5,498 bases of DNA, taken from NCBI GenBank assembly GCA_003488465.1, contig DNLN01000186.1, forward strand, positions 1 through 5,498, written 5' to 3'. Under the pieces are notes generated by a model. That model was not told the origin of the DNA, searched no databases, and saw only the letters and a list, made by a program, of their open reading frames with translations. Every line of letters starts with the position of its first letter. The first letter of the stretch is position 1. Source of the DNA: Sutterella sp. GTDB lineage: Bacteria; Pseudomonadota; Gammaproteobacteria; Burkholderiales; Burkholderiaceae_F. This document shows, piece after piece, positions 1 to 5,498 of this stretch. Both the position numbers and the translations under genes were made by a program.

Positions 1-913
1 GCAGCACGCCCTTCTCGTCGCACACGAGCCCGTAGCCGCAGTCAACCTTCTGGGAGGCGGTGCCGCGATCCCGGCTCATCGCCATCCAGCCGCCGTCCGT
101 AATGATCCAGCCCTTTTCGAGCTGGTGCCCGATCACGCTCACGAGCACGGTCACGGCAATGTCCTCAATCCGGCAGACGCCAAGGCCAGCCATCACGAGA
201 TCAAAGAACGAACCGACGCCCGAGCGATACTCGGTGATGCCTGCGGCCTGCGTCGCAAAGCCAAGGGTCGGAGTCGAGCCCACGCTCACGATCTGCACTG
301 GCAATCCCGCCTTGCGAAGCGTCTCGGCAGCCTGATTCGCTCCGCGCACCTCACGCTCGGCGGCTGCTGCGATCTCCCCGGTCGTTTTCGCGTTGTAGCT
401 GTCGCCCGCGTGCGTGAGCACGCCGCGCAGCTGAGCGCCGTCCGTCAGGGCGGACGCCACCGCAACAAGCGCCGGATCGTCGGGCTTTACGCCCGAGCGG
501 TGGCCGTCGCAGTCGATTTCGATCAGCACGCCGATCCGCGTGCGATTCTCTTTGCAGAATGCGCTCACGGCCCGGGCGGCCGCTACATTGTCAAGGATGA
601 TCTTGACATCGGCGCCGCGGCTGTTGAGCGCATGGATTCTCGGCAGCTTGTGAGGCGCGATGCCCACGGCGTAGATCATGTCGCGCACGCCGGCCTCAAA
701 AAAGCGTTCGGCCTCCTTCACGGTCGAAACGGTGGCCGGCCCCTCGGGAGCGTGCATCTGCAGCCGAGCAACCTCGACGCACTTGTGGGTCTTCAGGTGG
801 GGACGCCATGAGACTCCGAGCGAAGCCGCCTTCTGCTTGGCCCGTTCGATATTCATGCGGGTCTTGTTCAGATCCAGAATCAAACTTGGCGTATCGGCAT
901 CAATGATCCTCAT
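1..913 (-). CDS. DSD1-family PLP-dependent enzyme (D-serine dehydratase / D-threonine aldolase-like), 3' end outside window
   Basis: Probably a cytoplasmic enzyme that uses pyridoxal phosphate to deaminate or cleave a D-amino acid such as D-serine, D-threonine or a 3-hydroxy-D-amino acid. The first 304 residues are visible. They form the alanine-racemase-type TIM barrel of fold-type III PLP enzymes: RPHLKTHK at 37-44, with K41 the predicted Schiff-base lysine; an EIDCDGHRSG strand/loop at 132-141; THAGDSY at 167-173; and the phosphate-binding GSTPT at 212-216. The following DGGWMAMSRDRGTA at about 273-285 and DCGYGLVCD at 291-299 are typical of bacterial DSD1-like proteins. Family members run to roughly 370-430 residues, so the C-terminal metal-binding His/Cys or His/Asp pair lies beyond the left edge and the exact reaction cannot be decided. 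ATG at 913 is chosen because GGAGG lies 5 bases upstream. Family assignment is firm; substrate is open. Confidence 0.9.
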   Translation of the reverse strand, partial: MRIIDADTPSLILDLNKTRMNIERAKQKAASLGVSWRPHLKTHKCVEVARLQMHAPEGPATVSTVKEAERFFEAGVRDMIYAVGIAPHKLPRIHALNSRGADVKIILDNVAAARAVSAFCKENRTRIGVLIEIDCDGHRSGVKPDDPALVAVASALTDGAQLRGVLTHAGDSYNAKTTGEIAAAAEREVRGANQAAETLRKAGLPVQIVSVGSTPTLGFATQAAGITEYRSGVGSFFDLVMAGLGVCRIEDIAVTVLVSVIGHQLEKGWIITDGGWMAMSRDRGTASQKVDCGYGLVCDEKGVL

Positions 914-917
914 GCAG

Positions 918-923
918 CCCTCC
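918..923 (-). promoter_or_regulatory. Ribosome binding site of the DSD1-family gene
   Basis: GGAGGG on the minus strand, ending 4 bases before the ATG at 913. It is close to the ideal Shine-Dalgarno sequence and fixes the start codon. Confidence 0.75.
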
Positions 924-948
924 GGAAAGTGTTCTCGAGTGATGTTTG

Positions 949-977
949 ATGCTAGCAGAGTTGTTTCGTGCCAAAAC
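949..977 (-). promoter_or_regulatory. Weak candidate sigma-70 promoter for the DSD1-family gene
   Basis: On the minus strand TGCTAGCAT (957-949) resembles an extended -10 element (TGn followed by TAGCAT, 4 of 6 consensus bases). A poor -35 candidate, GTTTTG, lies 17 bases further upstream (977-972). It would place the transcription start about 30 bases before the ATG. This rests on pattern matching only. Confidence 0.3.
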
Positions 978-1042
978 CTGATTGCGTTCCCACCGAAAAT
1001 GGCGACGCGGCCGAATCTTCCGCGCGGGCTGTTTTTTCTGGC

Positions 1043-1070
1043 ATTCGCACCGTCACGACGGAATGCGAAT
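1043..1070. repeat. Inverted repeat / hairpin in the intergenic region
   Basis: ATTCGCA (1043-1049) pairs perfectly with TGCGAAT (1064-1070). Inside it, CCGT (1050-1053) pairs with ACGG (1058-1061), leaving a CACG loop and a two-base AA bulge, for 11 paired bases in total. No T-run follows it on either strand, so it does not look like a terminator by itself. It lies about 130 bp upstream of the DSD1-family start and just beyond the leftward terminator. It could be an operator, a leader-RNA hairpin or a small-element end. Confidence 0.55.
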
Positions 1071-1087
1071 CTGAAACCGCCCGGCAG

Positions 1088-1125
1088 AAAAACCCCGGAG
1101 TCAGGATTGACCTGATGCTCCGGGG
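1088..1125 (-). terminator. Rho-independent terminator after the DmsB-like remnant
   Basis: On the minus strand CCCCGGAG (1125-1118) pairs with CTCCGGGG (1100-1093). A second 4-bp stem, CAGG/CCTG (1114-1111 with 1105-1102), closes a 5-base loop after a small asymmetric internal loop. The stem is followed directly by TTTTT (1092-1088). It sits 33 bases past the stop of the DmsB-like frame, in the right orientation, and separates that frame from the downstream DSD1-family gene. Confidence 0.85.
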
Positions 1126-1157
1126 CGAGGCGTCAGAAACCTCAGTGAACCTTTGAC

Positions 1158-1403
1158 TCAAGCGGAACGATCACCACATTCGGATGCGTTCGGGTATTTC
1201 GCTCTCAAGTCCTCGATGAGCCCGTACTCGATCGCACCGTTGGCGCAAGCCGCTACGCAGGCGGGAGGCAGCCCTTTGGCAAGTCGGCCGGCACAGAAGT
1301 CGCACTTGTACGTCTTGCCCTCCTTGGGCGCAAACGAAGGCTTGTGCCAGGGACAAACGGCAATGCAGGCCTTGCAGCCGATGCATTTATGACCGGGAGC
1401 TCG
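1158..1403 (-). pseudogene. Remnant of a DmsB-type [4Fe-4S] electron-transfer subunit (C-terminal half only)
   Basis: The frame encodes about 81 residues up to a TGA at 1160-1158 and shows two classic cysteine groups: CIGCKACIAVCP at 7-18 (C7, C10, C13, C17) and CDFC at 34-37 followed by PACVAAC at 47-53 (C49, C53). These match cysteine groups III and IV of DmsB/PhsB-like subunits, which carry electrons between a membrane anchor and a molybdopterin catalytic subunit in anaerobic respiration. Intact relatives have four groups in about 180-210 residues; groups I and II are missing here. There is no ATG, GTG or TTG before the first cysteine, and an in-frame TGA lies at 1406-1404, six codons ahead of the first cysteine codon. 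The other two frames upstream show no matching cysteine motif either. No catalytic or anchor gene is adjacent. The best reading is a 5'-truncated, non-functional copy. A sequencing or assembly error is possible but would not restore groups I and II. Confidence 0.8.
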
Positions 1404-1410
1404 TCATCCG

Positions 1411-1429
1411 CCCCCTCCCCCAAAAAAAA
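1411..1429. repeat. Homopolymer run C5-T-C5-A8
   Basis: The plus strand reads five C, one T, five C, then eight A. On the minus strand this is T8 G5 A G5, immediately upstream of the DmsB-like remnant. Such runs are prone to slippage and to sequencing error. Length variation here would change the frame of anything read through it toward the remnant. Confidence 0.9.
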
Positions 1430-1644
1430 CGCCACTGCCGCAAAGCCCCGAACCCGTCTGCCTATGAGGAGGAAACATCTGCAGCGGCGAACTTTTCAGC
1501 AGTGGCTATCAACCATACCACCAAAAGGAGATGCCACAAAGGTGATCATTTACATGCTCATCCCTTGCAACACCGCAATTACAGCATATTTTCAAAGGGA
1601 AGTCCACTAGTTTTACAAACGGAAACGCCACGCGGAGAACAAAC

Positions 1645-1660
1645 AACTAACCGGTCAGTT
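1645..1660. repeat. 16-bp near-perfect palindrome
   Basis: AACTAACCGGTCAGTT is self-complementary except for one symmetric mismatch pair. As RNA from the minus strand it could form a 6-bp stem (including one G-U pair) with a CCGG loop, followed by a modestly T-rich stretch. It lies about 55 bases past the stop of the membrane-protein gene, so it could be a weak terminator or a protein-binding site. Neither is established. Confidence 0.5.
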
Positions 1661-1715
1661 CGCTATAGATACCTATTTAGAGGTACCAACGACCAACATC
1701 CCTAGCGGATGCCGC

Positions 1716-2327
1716 CTATCTCTTCCGGTTCAGGGCAAACAGAATCGAGCCGGCGAGAATCATGAGATAGCCGAAGAGCTCCGTGCCCTCCTCCACCACG
1801 CGCTTGGCGAGGACATGGGGGCGGCCCTCGAGGTAATAACTCCAAAGAAATCCAGAGCCAAAGAGCCGGGAAAAGACAAGCACCGTCGCAACACCGACGG
1901 CGATCGTGATGAACGCTTTGCTGTCGACAACCTCTTCAAGTCCGATCCGGTAGCTGGAAAGGGGCTCTTTGCGCAGCACCCAGGCAAGAGCGGCAAGAAA
2001 CACCGCCTCAAGCCCAACCCAGAAGCTGCGCGAGATGAAGTCGAACCAGGCATCAAATTCACGGATGAAGAGCACCGTGAAGAACCCTGCGACAAGGAAA
2101 AGCCCCGCACGGGCCTGGGGCTTTTTCACCCCCGCGGCAAAGAAGATGAGCACTGACCCGAGAAGCGCAGCCTCCTGCAGCAGCTCCGTCACATTTTCCT
2201 GAGGCAGCTCGACGCGGGTGTCCGCGATCAGCGTTGCGAGCGGAATGGCAAAAAGCACCGCGCAGCACAAGAACGGCACTGCCGCCCTGCCGATGACTGC
2301 AATGATCCGCTTGAATTCCTGATTCAC
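1716..2327 (-). CDS. Uncharacterised six-helix inner-membrane protein
   Basis: Encodes 203 residues. Six hydrophobic segments are visible at about 8-35, 53-67, 72-91, 102-118, 138-157 and 184-199, so it is expected to be an integral inner-membrane protein. No signal peptide cleavage site or enzymatic motif is recognised. Two charged stretches stand out: REFDAWFD at 89-96 at the end of helix 3, and KRVVEEGTELFGY at 175-187 leading into helix 6; their acidic residues could bind a cation or substrate, but this is speculation. The protein ends in a positively charged NRKR. The GTG at 2327 is preferred because GGAGAG lies 6 bases upstream. An in-frame ATG at 2384 would add 19 residues but has no ribosome binding site and adds a polar, cysteine-containing tail ahead of helix 1. 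The gene is divergent from the acyl-CoA synthetase operon and ends beside an AT-rich stretch. I do not recognise a named family. Confidence 0.85.
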   Translation of the reverse strand: MNQEFKRIIAVIGRAAVPFLCCAVLFAIPLATLIADTRVELPQENVTELLQEAALLGSVLIFFAAGVKKPQARAGLFLVAGFFTVLFIREFDAWFDFISRSFWVGLEAVFLAALAWVLRKEPLSSYRIGLEEVVDSKAFITIAVGVATVLVFSRLFGSGFLWSYYLEGRPHVLAKRVVEEGTELFGYLMILAGSILFALNRKR

Positions 2328-2333
2328 CTTGTT

Positions 2334-2339
2334 CTCTCC
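2334..2339 (-). promoter_or_regulatory. Ribosome binding site that sets the membrane-protein start
   Basis: GGAGAG on the minus strand, 6 bases ahead of the GTG at 2327. No comparable site precedes the upstream ATG at 2384, so the shorter reading is preferred. Confidence 0.7.
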
Positions 2340-2442
2340 GTTGGAACCTGCCAGAGGGCATGACGCAAAAGACAATTTTGCCATTTTTGCGGAGCTTCAG
2401 TCCGCGGGATGCGGCGGGTTCCGAGCAGGCCTTCGCGGCCTT

Positions 2443-2470
2443 CTGACGATTGTCGATTTCGCTCTATAGA
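2443..2470 (+). promoter_or_regulatory. Weak candidate sigma-70 promoter for the acyl-CoA synthetase operon
   Basis: CTGACG (2443-2448) and TATAGA (2465-2470) are separated by 16 bases; each matches consensus at 4 of 6 positions. An alternative -10, TAAAAT (2489-2494), is a better hexamer but lacks a good -35. The 207-bp region between the divergent starts at 2327 and 2535 must also hold the promoter for the minus-strand gene, which I could not place. Confidence 0.3.
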
Positions 2471-2521
2471 TTCCCGCCGGTCATGCACTAAAATATGTGG
2501 ATTGTACGTATTCACTGAGAT

Positions 2522-2528
2522 AGGGAAG
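2522..2528 (+). promoter_or_regulatory. Ribosome binding site of the acyl-CoA synthetase gene
   Basis: AGGGAAG lies 6 bases ahead of the GTG at 2535. It is of moderate strength and supports that start over the longer reading from an ATG at 2409. Confidence 0.55.
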
Positions 2529-2534
2529 ACTCTC

Positions 2535-4355
2535 GTGTCGCGTTTTACGGAAGAATTCAAGGTTATCCCCGACATGCTGGTGCGCACGGTGCGCATCTGG
2601 CCCGACAGAACGGCATACCGCTGGTATGACAACCGCACCAATGCCTGGCTCTCGCTCACGTGGCGCGAGTTCTACGAGCGCGTGCGCAAGTGGCGCAGGG
2701 CCTTTGCCAAGATGGGACTCAATCACGGCGACCGCGTCGCCATGCTGCTTCCCAACTCGATCGACGCGCTCACGTTCGATCAGGCTGCGCTTGCAAACGG
2801 GCTCGTTCCCGTTCCCCTGCATGCGATCGACACCGCCGGCTCGAGCGTCTTCATTCTCAACAACTCCCGCGCCCGGTTCCTCGTCACGGTGAGCTACGCC
2901 CGCTGGAACAGTCTCGTTGAGTTCGGCGAGGATCTGCCGCACCTGCAGCAGGTCGTGCTCACCAACGAATCGGAAAGCGGCACGAGTCTTGAACACATCC
3001 CCTACTGCGGCCTTGAAGAGTGGCTCGCCACCGGCAAGGACGTCAAGGAGCTGCCCGGGCCGCCCAGCTGCGAGGATCTGGCCGCGATCGTGTACACGTC
3101 CGGGACCACGGGCCGCCCGAAGGGCGTGATGCTCACGCACACCAACATCGTGAGCAACACCATGCAGACCGTCGAGCGTCTCGGCATCACCGAGCAGGAC
3201 GAGTTCCTCTCGTTCCTGCCGCTTTCGCACACGTTCGAGCGCACCGTCACCTATTACTCCGCGCTCAGCACGGGCGCGTGCCTGTCGATCAGCCGCGGCA
3301 TGGCCCAGCTCTCCGACGACCTGCTGCAGATCAATCCCACGATCATGTGCGCCGTGCCCCGGGTCTTCGAGCGCTTCTACTCGCGTCTGATGCTGACCTA
3401 CCGCAAGATGCCCCCGAAGAAGAAGAACTTCTTCATGTGGGCCCAGGAGGTCGGCTGGAGGCATTTCTGCCGCGAAAACGGCCTGCCCGTCGAACACTCC
3501 GCACGCGAATTCCTCGACCCCTTCGTGAGCGGGTATCTCTCGCGCAAGGCCGGACTGCCGGTCCGGAGCATCTTCGGCAACCGCGCCCGCATTCTCGTCG
3601 CGGGCGGCGCCGCCCTCAACTACACCGTCGCCAAGTTCTTCTGCGGCATGGGCGTGCCCATCCGCCAGGGCTATGGCCTCACGGAGAGCTCTCCGGTGCT
3701 TTCGGTGAGCTGCGCCACGGGCAACCACCCAGCCACGGTCGGCGAGCCCCTGGCGGAAACCGAAGTGCGGCTTGGCGAAATGGACGAGCTCCAGGTGCGC
3801 GGCCCGCAGGTGATGCGCGGCTACTGGGAGCGTCCCGAAGAGACCTCCCAGGCCTTCACCGAGGACGGCTGGCTGCGCACGGGCGATCAGGCCGACCTCT
3901 CTGACGGCGGCCGCATCCGCATCAAGGGTCGCATCAAGGAGATCATCGTCACCAGCGTGGGCGAGAAGATCAGTCCGGTCGATCTTGAATTTGCCATCAA
4001 GGAGGATCACCTCTTTGAGCAGGTCATGGTGGTTGGCGAGAACCGTCCCTTCATCACGGCCCTGGTCGTTCCGAATCCCGAACTCTGGAAGGCACTCTGC
4101 TCGGATCTCGAGCTCGATCCGGACGATCCCACGACCATGGGAAGCCGCGACGTGCGCACCACGGTTCTCAAGCGCATCCGCGCCGCGACCAAGAACTTCC
4201 CCCGCTACGGACAGCCCCGCAACGTTGCGATCGTCCCCGAGAGCTGGACTGTGGACAACGGCCTGCTCACCACGACGCTCAAGCTGCGCCGCAAGCAGAT
4301 CTGCGAGCGATACGCCTCGGAGATCGAGGAACTCTACACAGGACACGGGGCCTAG
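2535..4355 (+). CDS. Long-chain acyl-CoA synthetase (AMP-forming, FAA1/FadD15-like)
   Basis: Activates long-chain fatty acids with ATP through an acyl-adenylate to give acyl-CoA, in the cytoplasm or at the inner face of the membrane, for lipid synthesis or breakdown. The 606-residue product has the usual order of ANL-superfamily motifs: the phosphate-binding YTSGTTGRPKG at 187-197, PLSHTFER at 229-236, the adenine-binding GYGLTESSP at 379-387, TGDQAD at 449-454 with its ribose-binding aspartate, the hinge GRIKE at 465-469, and the C-terminal lysine in TTTLKLRR (K583), which drives adenylate formation. All key residues are present, and the length fits the FAA1-type branch of about 600 residues rather than the E. 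coli FadD branch. GTG at 2535 is preferred: it has a ribosome binding site 6 bases upstream and leaves about ten residues before the conserved N-terminal region. The in-frame ATG at 2409 adds 42 Arg/Ser-rich residues unlike the family. First gene of a probable operon. Chain-length preference cannot be read from sequence. Confidence 0.93.
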   Translation: MSRFTEEFKVIPDMLVRTVRIWPDRTAYRWYDNRTNAWLSLTWREFYERVRKWRRAFAKMGLNHGDRVAMLLPNSIDALTFDQAALANGLVPVPLHAIDTAGSSVFILNNSRARFLVTVSYARWNSLVEFGEDLPHLQQVVLTNESESGTSLEHIPYCGLEEWLATGKDVKELPGPPSCEDLAAIVYTSGTTGRPKGVMLTHTNIVSNTMQTVERLGITEQDEFLSFLPLSHTFERTVTYYSALSTGACLSISRGMAQLSDDLLQINPTIMCAVPRVFERFYSRLMLTYRKMPPKKKNFFMWAQEVGWRHFCRENGLPVEHSAREFLDPFVSGYLSRKAGLPVRSIFGNRARILVAGGAALNYTVAKFFCGMGVPIRQGYGLTESSPVLSVSCATGNHPATVGEPLAETEVRLGEMDELQVRGPQVMRGYWERPEETSQAFTEDGWLRTGDQADLSDGGRIRIKGRIKEIIVTSVGEKISPVDLEFAIKEDHLFEQVMVVGENRPFITALVVPNPELWKALCSDLELDPDDPTTMGSRDVRTTVLKRIRAATKNFPRYGQPRNVAIVPESWTVDNGLLTTTLKLRRKQICERYASEIEELYTGHGA

Positions 4356-4358
4356 GAC

Positions 4359-5135
4359 GTGGTTTTCGTCGACAGCCACTCTCACATCAACAGCCGCGAG
4401 TTCTCCGGCGATCTGCCCGCCGTGCTTGAGCGCATGCGCTCGGCGGGCGTTGCCGCCGCCACGGTGATCGGCTGCGAGCGCGGCGAGCAAAACCGCGTGA
4501 TCGAACTCGTCCGCGAGAGCGGCTCGCCGCGACTTTTCGGCGCCTGGGCGCTGCACCCCGAGTACGAGGACGTCGCCGAGACGAGCGTTGAGGAGATCGA
4601 GTCGATCTGCAGCGCTCCGGAAATTGCAGCTGTCGGCGAGACCGGCCTTGACTACCACTGGTGCAAGGGGGATCTTTCTTGGCAAAAGAACCGTTTCCGC
4701 ATGCACCTGACTGCCGCGCGCAGCCTTGGCAAGCCCGTCATCGTGCACGCGCGCGAGGCCGAGGCCGATGCGGTGAAGATTCTTGCCGAGCAAAAGGCGG
4801 GCGACATGGGGTTCGTGATGCACTGCTACGGCGGAGATCTGGACACGGCCCTTGCCTGCATTGATGCCGGAGGCATGGTTTCCTTTACCGGAACCATTAC
4901 CTTTAAAAATGCCGGGGCGCTGCGTGAGGTTGTGCGCGCCCTTCCCCTAGAATCGCTCATGATCGAGACCGACTGCCCGTACATGGCGCCCGTGCCGCAC
5001 CGCGGCAAGCGCAATGAACCTGCCTATGTCGTCAAGGTTGCCGAGCAGATTGCCGCCATCAAGGAGCTTTCCCTTGACGAGGTGGCCAGGGTCACCACAG
5101 ACAATTACAAGCGATTTATCAAGAAGGAATTTTGA
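4359..5135 (+). CDS. ycfH: TatD-family metal-dependent hydrolase (YcfH type)
   Basis: A predicted cytoplasmic TIM-barrel metalloenzyme of the amidohydrolase superfamily. Relatives are 3'-5' exonucleases or DNases linked to DNA repair and turnover, though the physiological substrate of the YcfH branch is not settled. The 258 residues match the usual length of about 260. Metal ligands are all present: HSH (H7, H9), GETGLDYH at 93-100 (E94), IVHAR at 128-132 (H130), HCYGG at 155-159 (H155) and ETDCPYMAP at 203-211 (D205). VPHRGKRNEPAYV at 212-224 and TTDNYKRF near the end are characteristic of YcfH rather than of TatD itself. The GTG start lies 3 bases after the acyl-CoA synthetase stop with only a poorly spaced upstream GGGG, so translation is probably coupled. 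A start inside the family's first strand (VFVDSHSH) leaves no better alternative. The next gene starts 1 base after its stop. Confidence 0.95.
   Translation: MVFVDSHSHINSREFSGDLPAVLERMRSAGVAAATVIGCERGEQNRVIELVRESGSPRLFGAWALHPEYEDVAETSVEEIESICSAPEIAAVGETGLDYHWCKGDLSWQKNRFRMHLTAARSLGKPVIVHAREAEADAVKILAEQKAGDMGFVMHCYGGDLDTALACIDAGGMVSFTGTITFKNAGALREVVRALPLESLMIETDCPYMAPVPHRGKRNEPAYVVKVAEQIAAIKELSLDEVARVTTDNYKRFIKKEF
5124..5129 (+). promoter_or_regulatory. Ribosome binding site of the ankyrin-repeat gene
   Basis: AAGGAA within the last codons of the hydrolase gene, 7 bases ahead of the ATG at 5137. It supports that start and continued translation along one transcript. Confidence 0.65.
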
Positions 5136-5136
5136 A

Positions 5137-5498
5137 ATGTCTTTAAAGAAAACGGCCATTGCAGCACTGCTGAGCGCCGGCGCGCTCGCGATGTCGCTTG
5201 CCGCGGCCCAGGCGGCCGATACCTCCAAGATGGGTCCCGAAGAGCGCTGGGCGACTTTTTCCGGCGCCGTGCAGCGCGACCGCGGCGACGTGGTTGCACA
5301 GATGCTCGCCGAAGGCATGGACCCGAACACGTACGTCGCCGACGGCGATCCGGCCATCGTCCGCGCCATCCGCATGGACAGCAAGAGCGTTCTGAAGGTT
5401 CTGCTTGCCGCCAAGGGCATCAACATCGATCAGGCGAGCGACTTTGGCGAAACCGCTCTGATGCTCGCCGCATACAAGGGCGACATGGATCTGGTCAA
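5137..5498 (+). CDS. Exported ankyrin-repeat protein, 3' end outside window
   Basis: The first 120 residues are visible. A Sec-type signal peptide is clear: a basic MSLKK start, a hydrophobic core at about 7-23, and a probable cleavage site after A26 (AQA, then ADT). The mature protein is therefore expected in the periplasm. After it come ankyrin-like helical repeats: a degenerate unit at about 40-68 with a VVAQMLAEGMDPN core, a second at about 71-102 with VLKVLLAAKGINID, and a third beginning with the canonical GETALMLAAYKGDMDLV at 104-120, which is cut by the window edge. Ankyrin repeats bind proteins, so a binding or scaffolding role is likely, but no partner can be named. The ATG is 1 base after the hydrolase stop. 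In many betaproteobacteria a similar gene follows a TatD-type gene, which supports a conserved pairing (family knowledge, not tested here). Confidence 0.9.
   Translation, partial: MSLKKTAIAALLSAGALAMSLAAAQAADTSKMGPEERWATFSGAVQRDRGDVVAQMLAEGMDPNTYVADGDPAIVRAIRMDSKSVLKVLLAAKGINIDQASDFGETALMLAAYKGDMDLV

Larger units (their letters stand above)
1404..1715. other. AT-richer intergenic stretch without a recognisable gene
   Basis: About 310 bases between the membrane-protein gene and the DmsB-like remnant. Base composition from about 1500 to 1715 is visibly lower in GC than the flanking genes, which suggests non-coding or acquired DNA. It contains a homopolymer run (1411-1429), a 16-bp near-palindrome (1645-1660) and a shorter interrupted palindrome, TACCT-N6-AGGTA (1670-1685). 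Only short reading frames occur, and none is recognised. I see no transposase fragment, tRNA or clear target-site duplication, and no clear terminator for the membrane-protein gene that ends at 1716. Confidence 0.6.

Noticed and set aside
125..811. A 228-codon plus-strand frame in the left part of the window.
   Set aside because: It lies antisense to the DSD1-family enzyme, whose active-site motifs are clear on the minus strand, and the plus-strand product shows no recognisable domain.
1031..1070. T-run at 1031-1038 near the hairpin, considered as a terminator.
   Set aside because: On the plus strand the T-run comes before the hairpin, and on the minus strand it becomes an A-run after the hairpin. 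Neither order fits a Rho-independent terminator.
1404..1406. In-frame TGA before the DmsB-like cysteines, considered as a selenocysteine or readthrough codon.
   Set aside because: The codons before it read as a glycine run with no DmsB similarity, and no SECIS-like hairpin was noticed directly after it. A broken gene is the simpler explanation.
1411..1421. Possible G-quadruplex on the minus strand (G5-A-G5).
   Set aside because: Only two long G-runs are present, so a standard four-run intramolecular quadruplex is not supported.
3020..3904. A 294-codon plus-strand frame overlapping the acyl-CoA synthetase.
   Set aside because: Arg/Pro/His-rich out-of-frame reading of the synthetase gene with no domain content.
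2481..4823. A 780-codon open frame on the minus strand covering the acyl-CoA synthetase and part of the hydrolase gene.
   Set aside because: It is antisense to two genes with complete catalytic motifs. Its product is His/Ala/Arg/Asp-rich without any domain, as expected when high-GC codons are read on the opposite strand.
1..5498. CRISPR arrays, tRNA or rRNA genes, transposases, phage or toxin-antitoxin genes.
   Set aside because: No regularly spaced repeats, cloverleaf, transposase motif or small paired toxin-antitoxin frames were seen.

Overview
The window is high-GC (roughly 60%) chromosomal DNA from a bacterium, most likely a betaproteobacterium of the Sutterella/Parasutterella type (Burkholderiales). 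This is inference from three things: codon use, a YcfH/TatD-type hydrolase followed directly by a secreted ankyrin-repeat protein (an order common in betaproteobacteria), and a DmsB-like ferredoxin remnant (Sutterellaceae carry many DMSO-reductase-type genes). No marker gene settles the taxonomy.

Left half, minus strand. From 913 running off the left edge is a fold-type III PLP enzyme of the D-serine dehydratase/D-threonine aldolase-like (DSD1) family, with a good ribosome binding site and a weak candidate promoter. Upstream of it lie an unexplained hairpin (1043-1070) and a strong Rho-independent terminator pointing left (1088-1125). That terminator serves a short reading frame, 1158-1403, which encodes only the last two [4Fe-4S] cysteine groups of a DmsB-type electron-transfer subunit. 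It has no start codon and an in-frame stop just upstream, so it is read as a decayed gene. Positions 1404-1715 are an AT-richer stretch with no recognisable gene, a C5-T-C5-A8 homopolymer run and a near-perfect 16-bp palindrome. From 2327 to 1716 is an uncharacterised six-helix inner-membrane protein.

Right half, plus strand. After a 207-bp divergent intergenic region, three tightly packed genes probably form one operon: a long-chain acyl-CoA synthetase (2535-4355), a TatD/YcfH-type metal-dependent hydrolase (4359-5135, 3 bp later) and the start of an exported ankyrin-repeat protein (from 5137, 1 bp later, running off the right edge). The spacing suggests translational coupling, but the three products have no obvious shared pathway.

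I found no convincing new biological system. The points most worth a second look are the DmsB remnant with its AT-rich flank, the unknown membrane protein with charged motifs next to its helices, and the unexplained inverted repeats.
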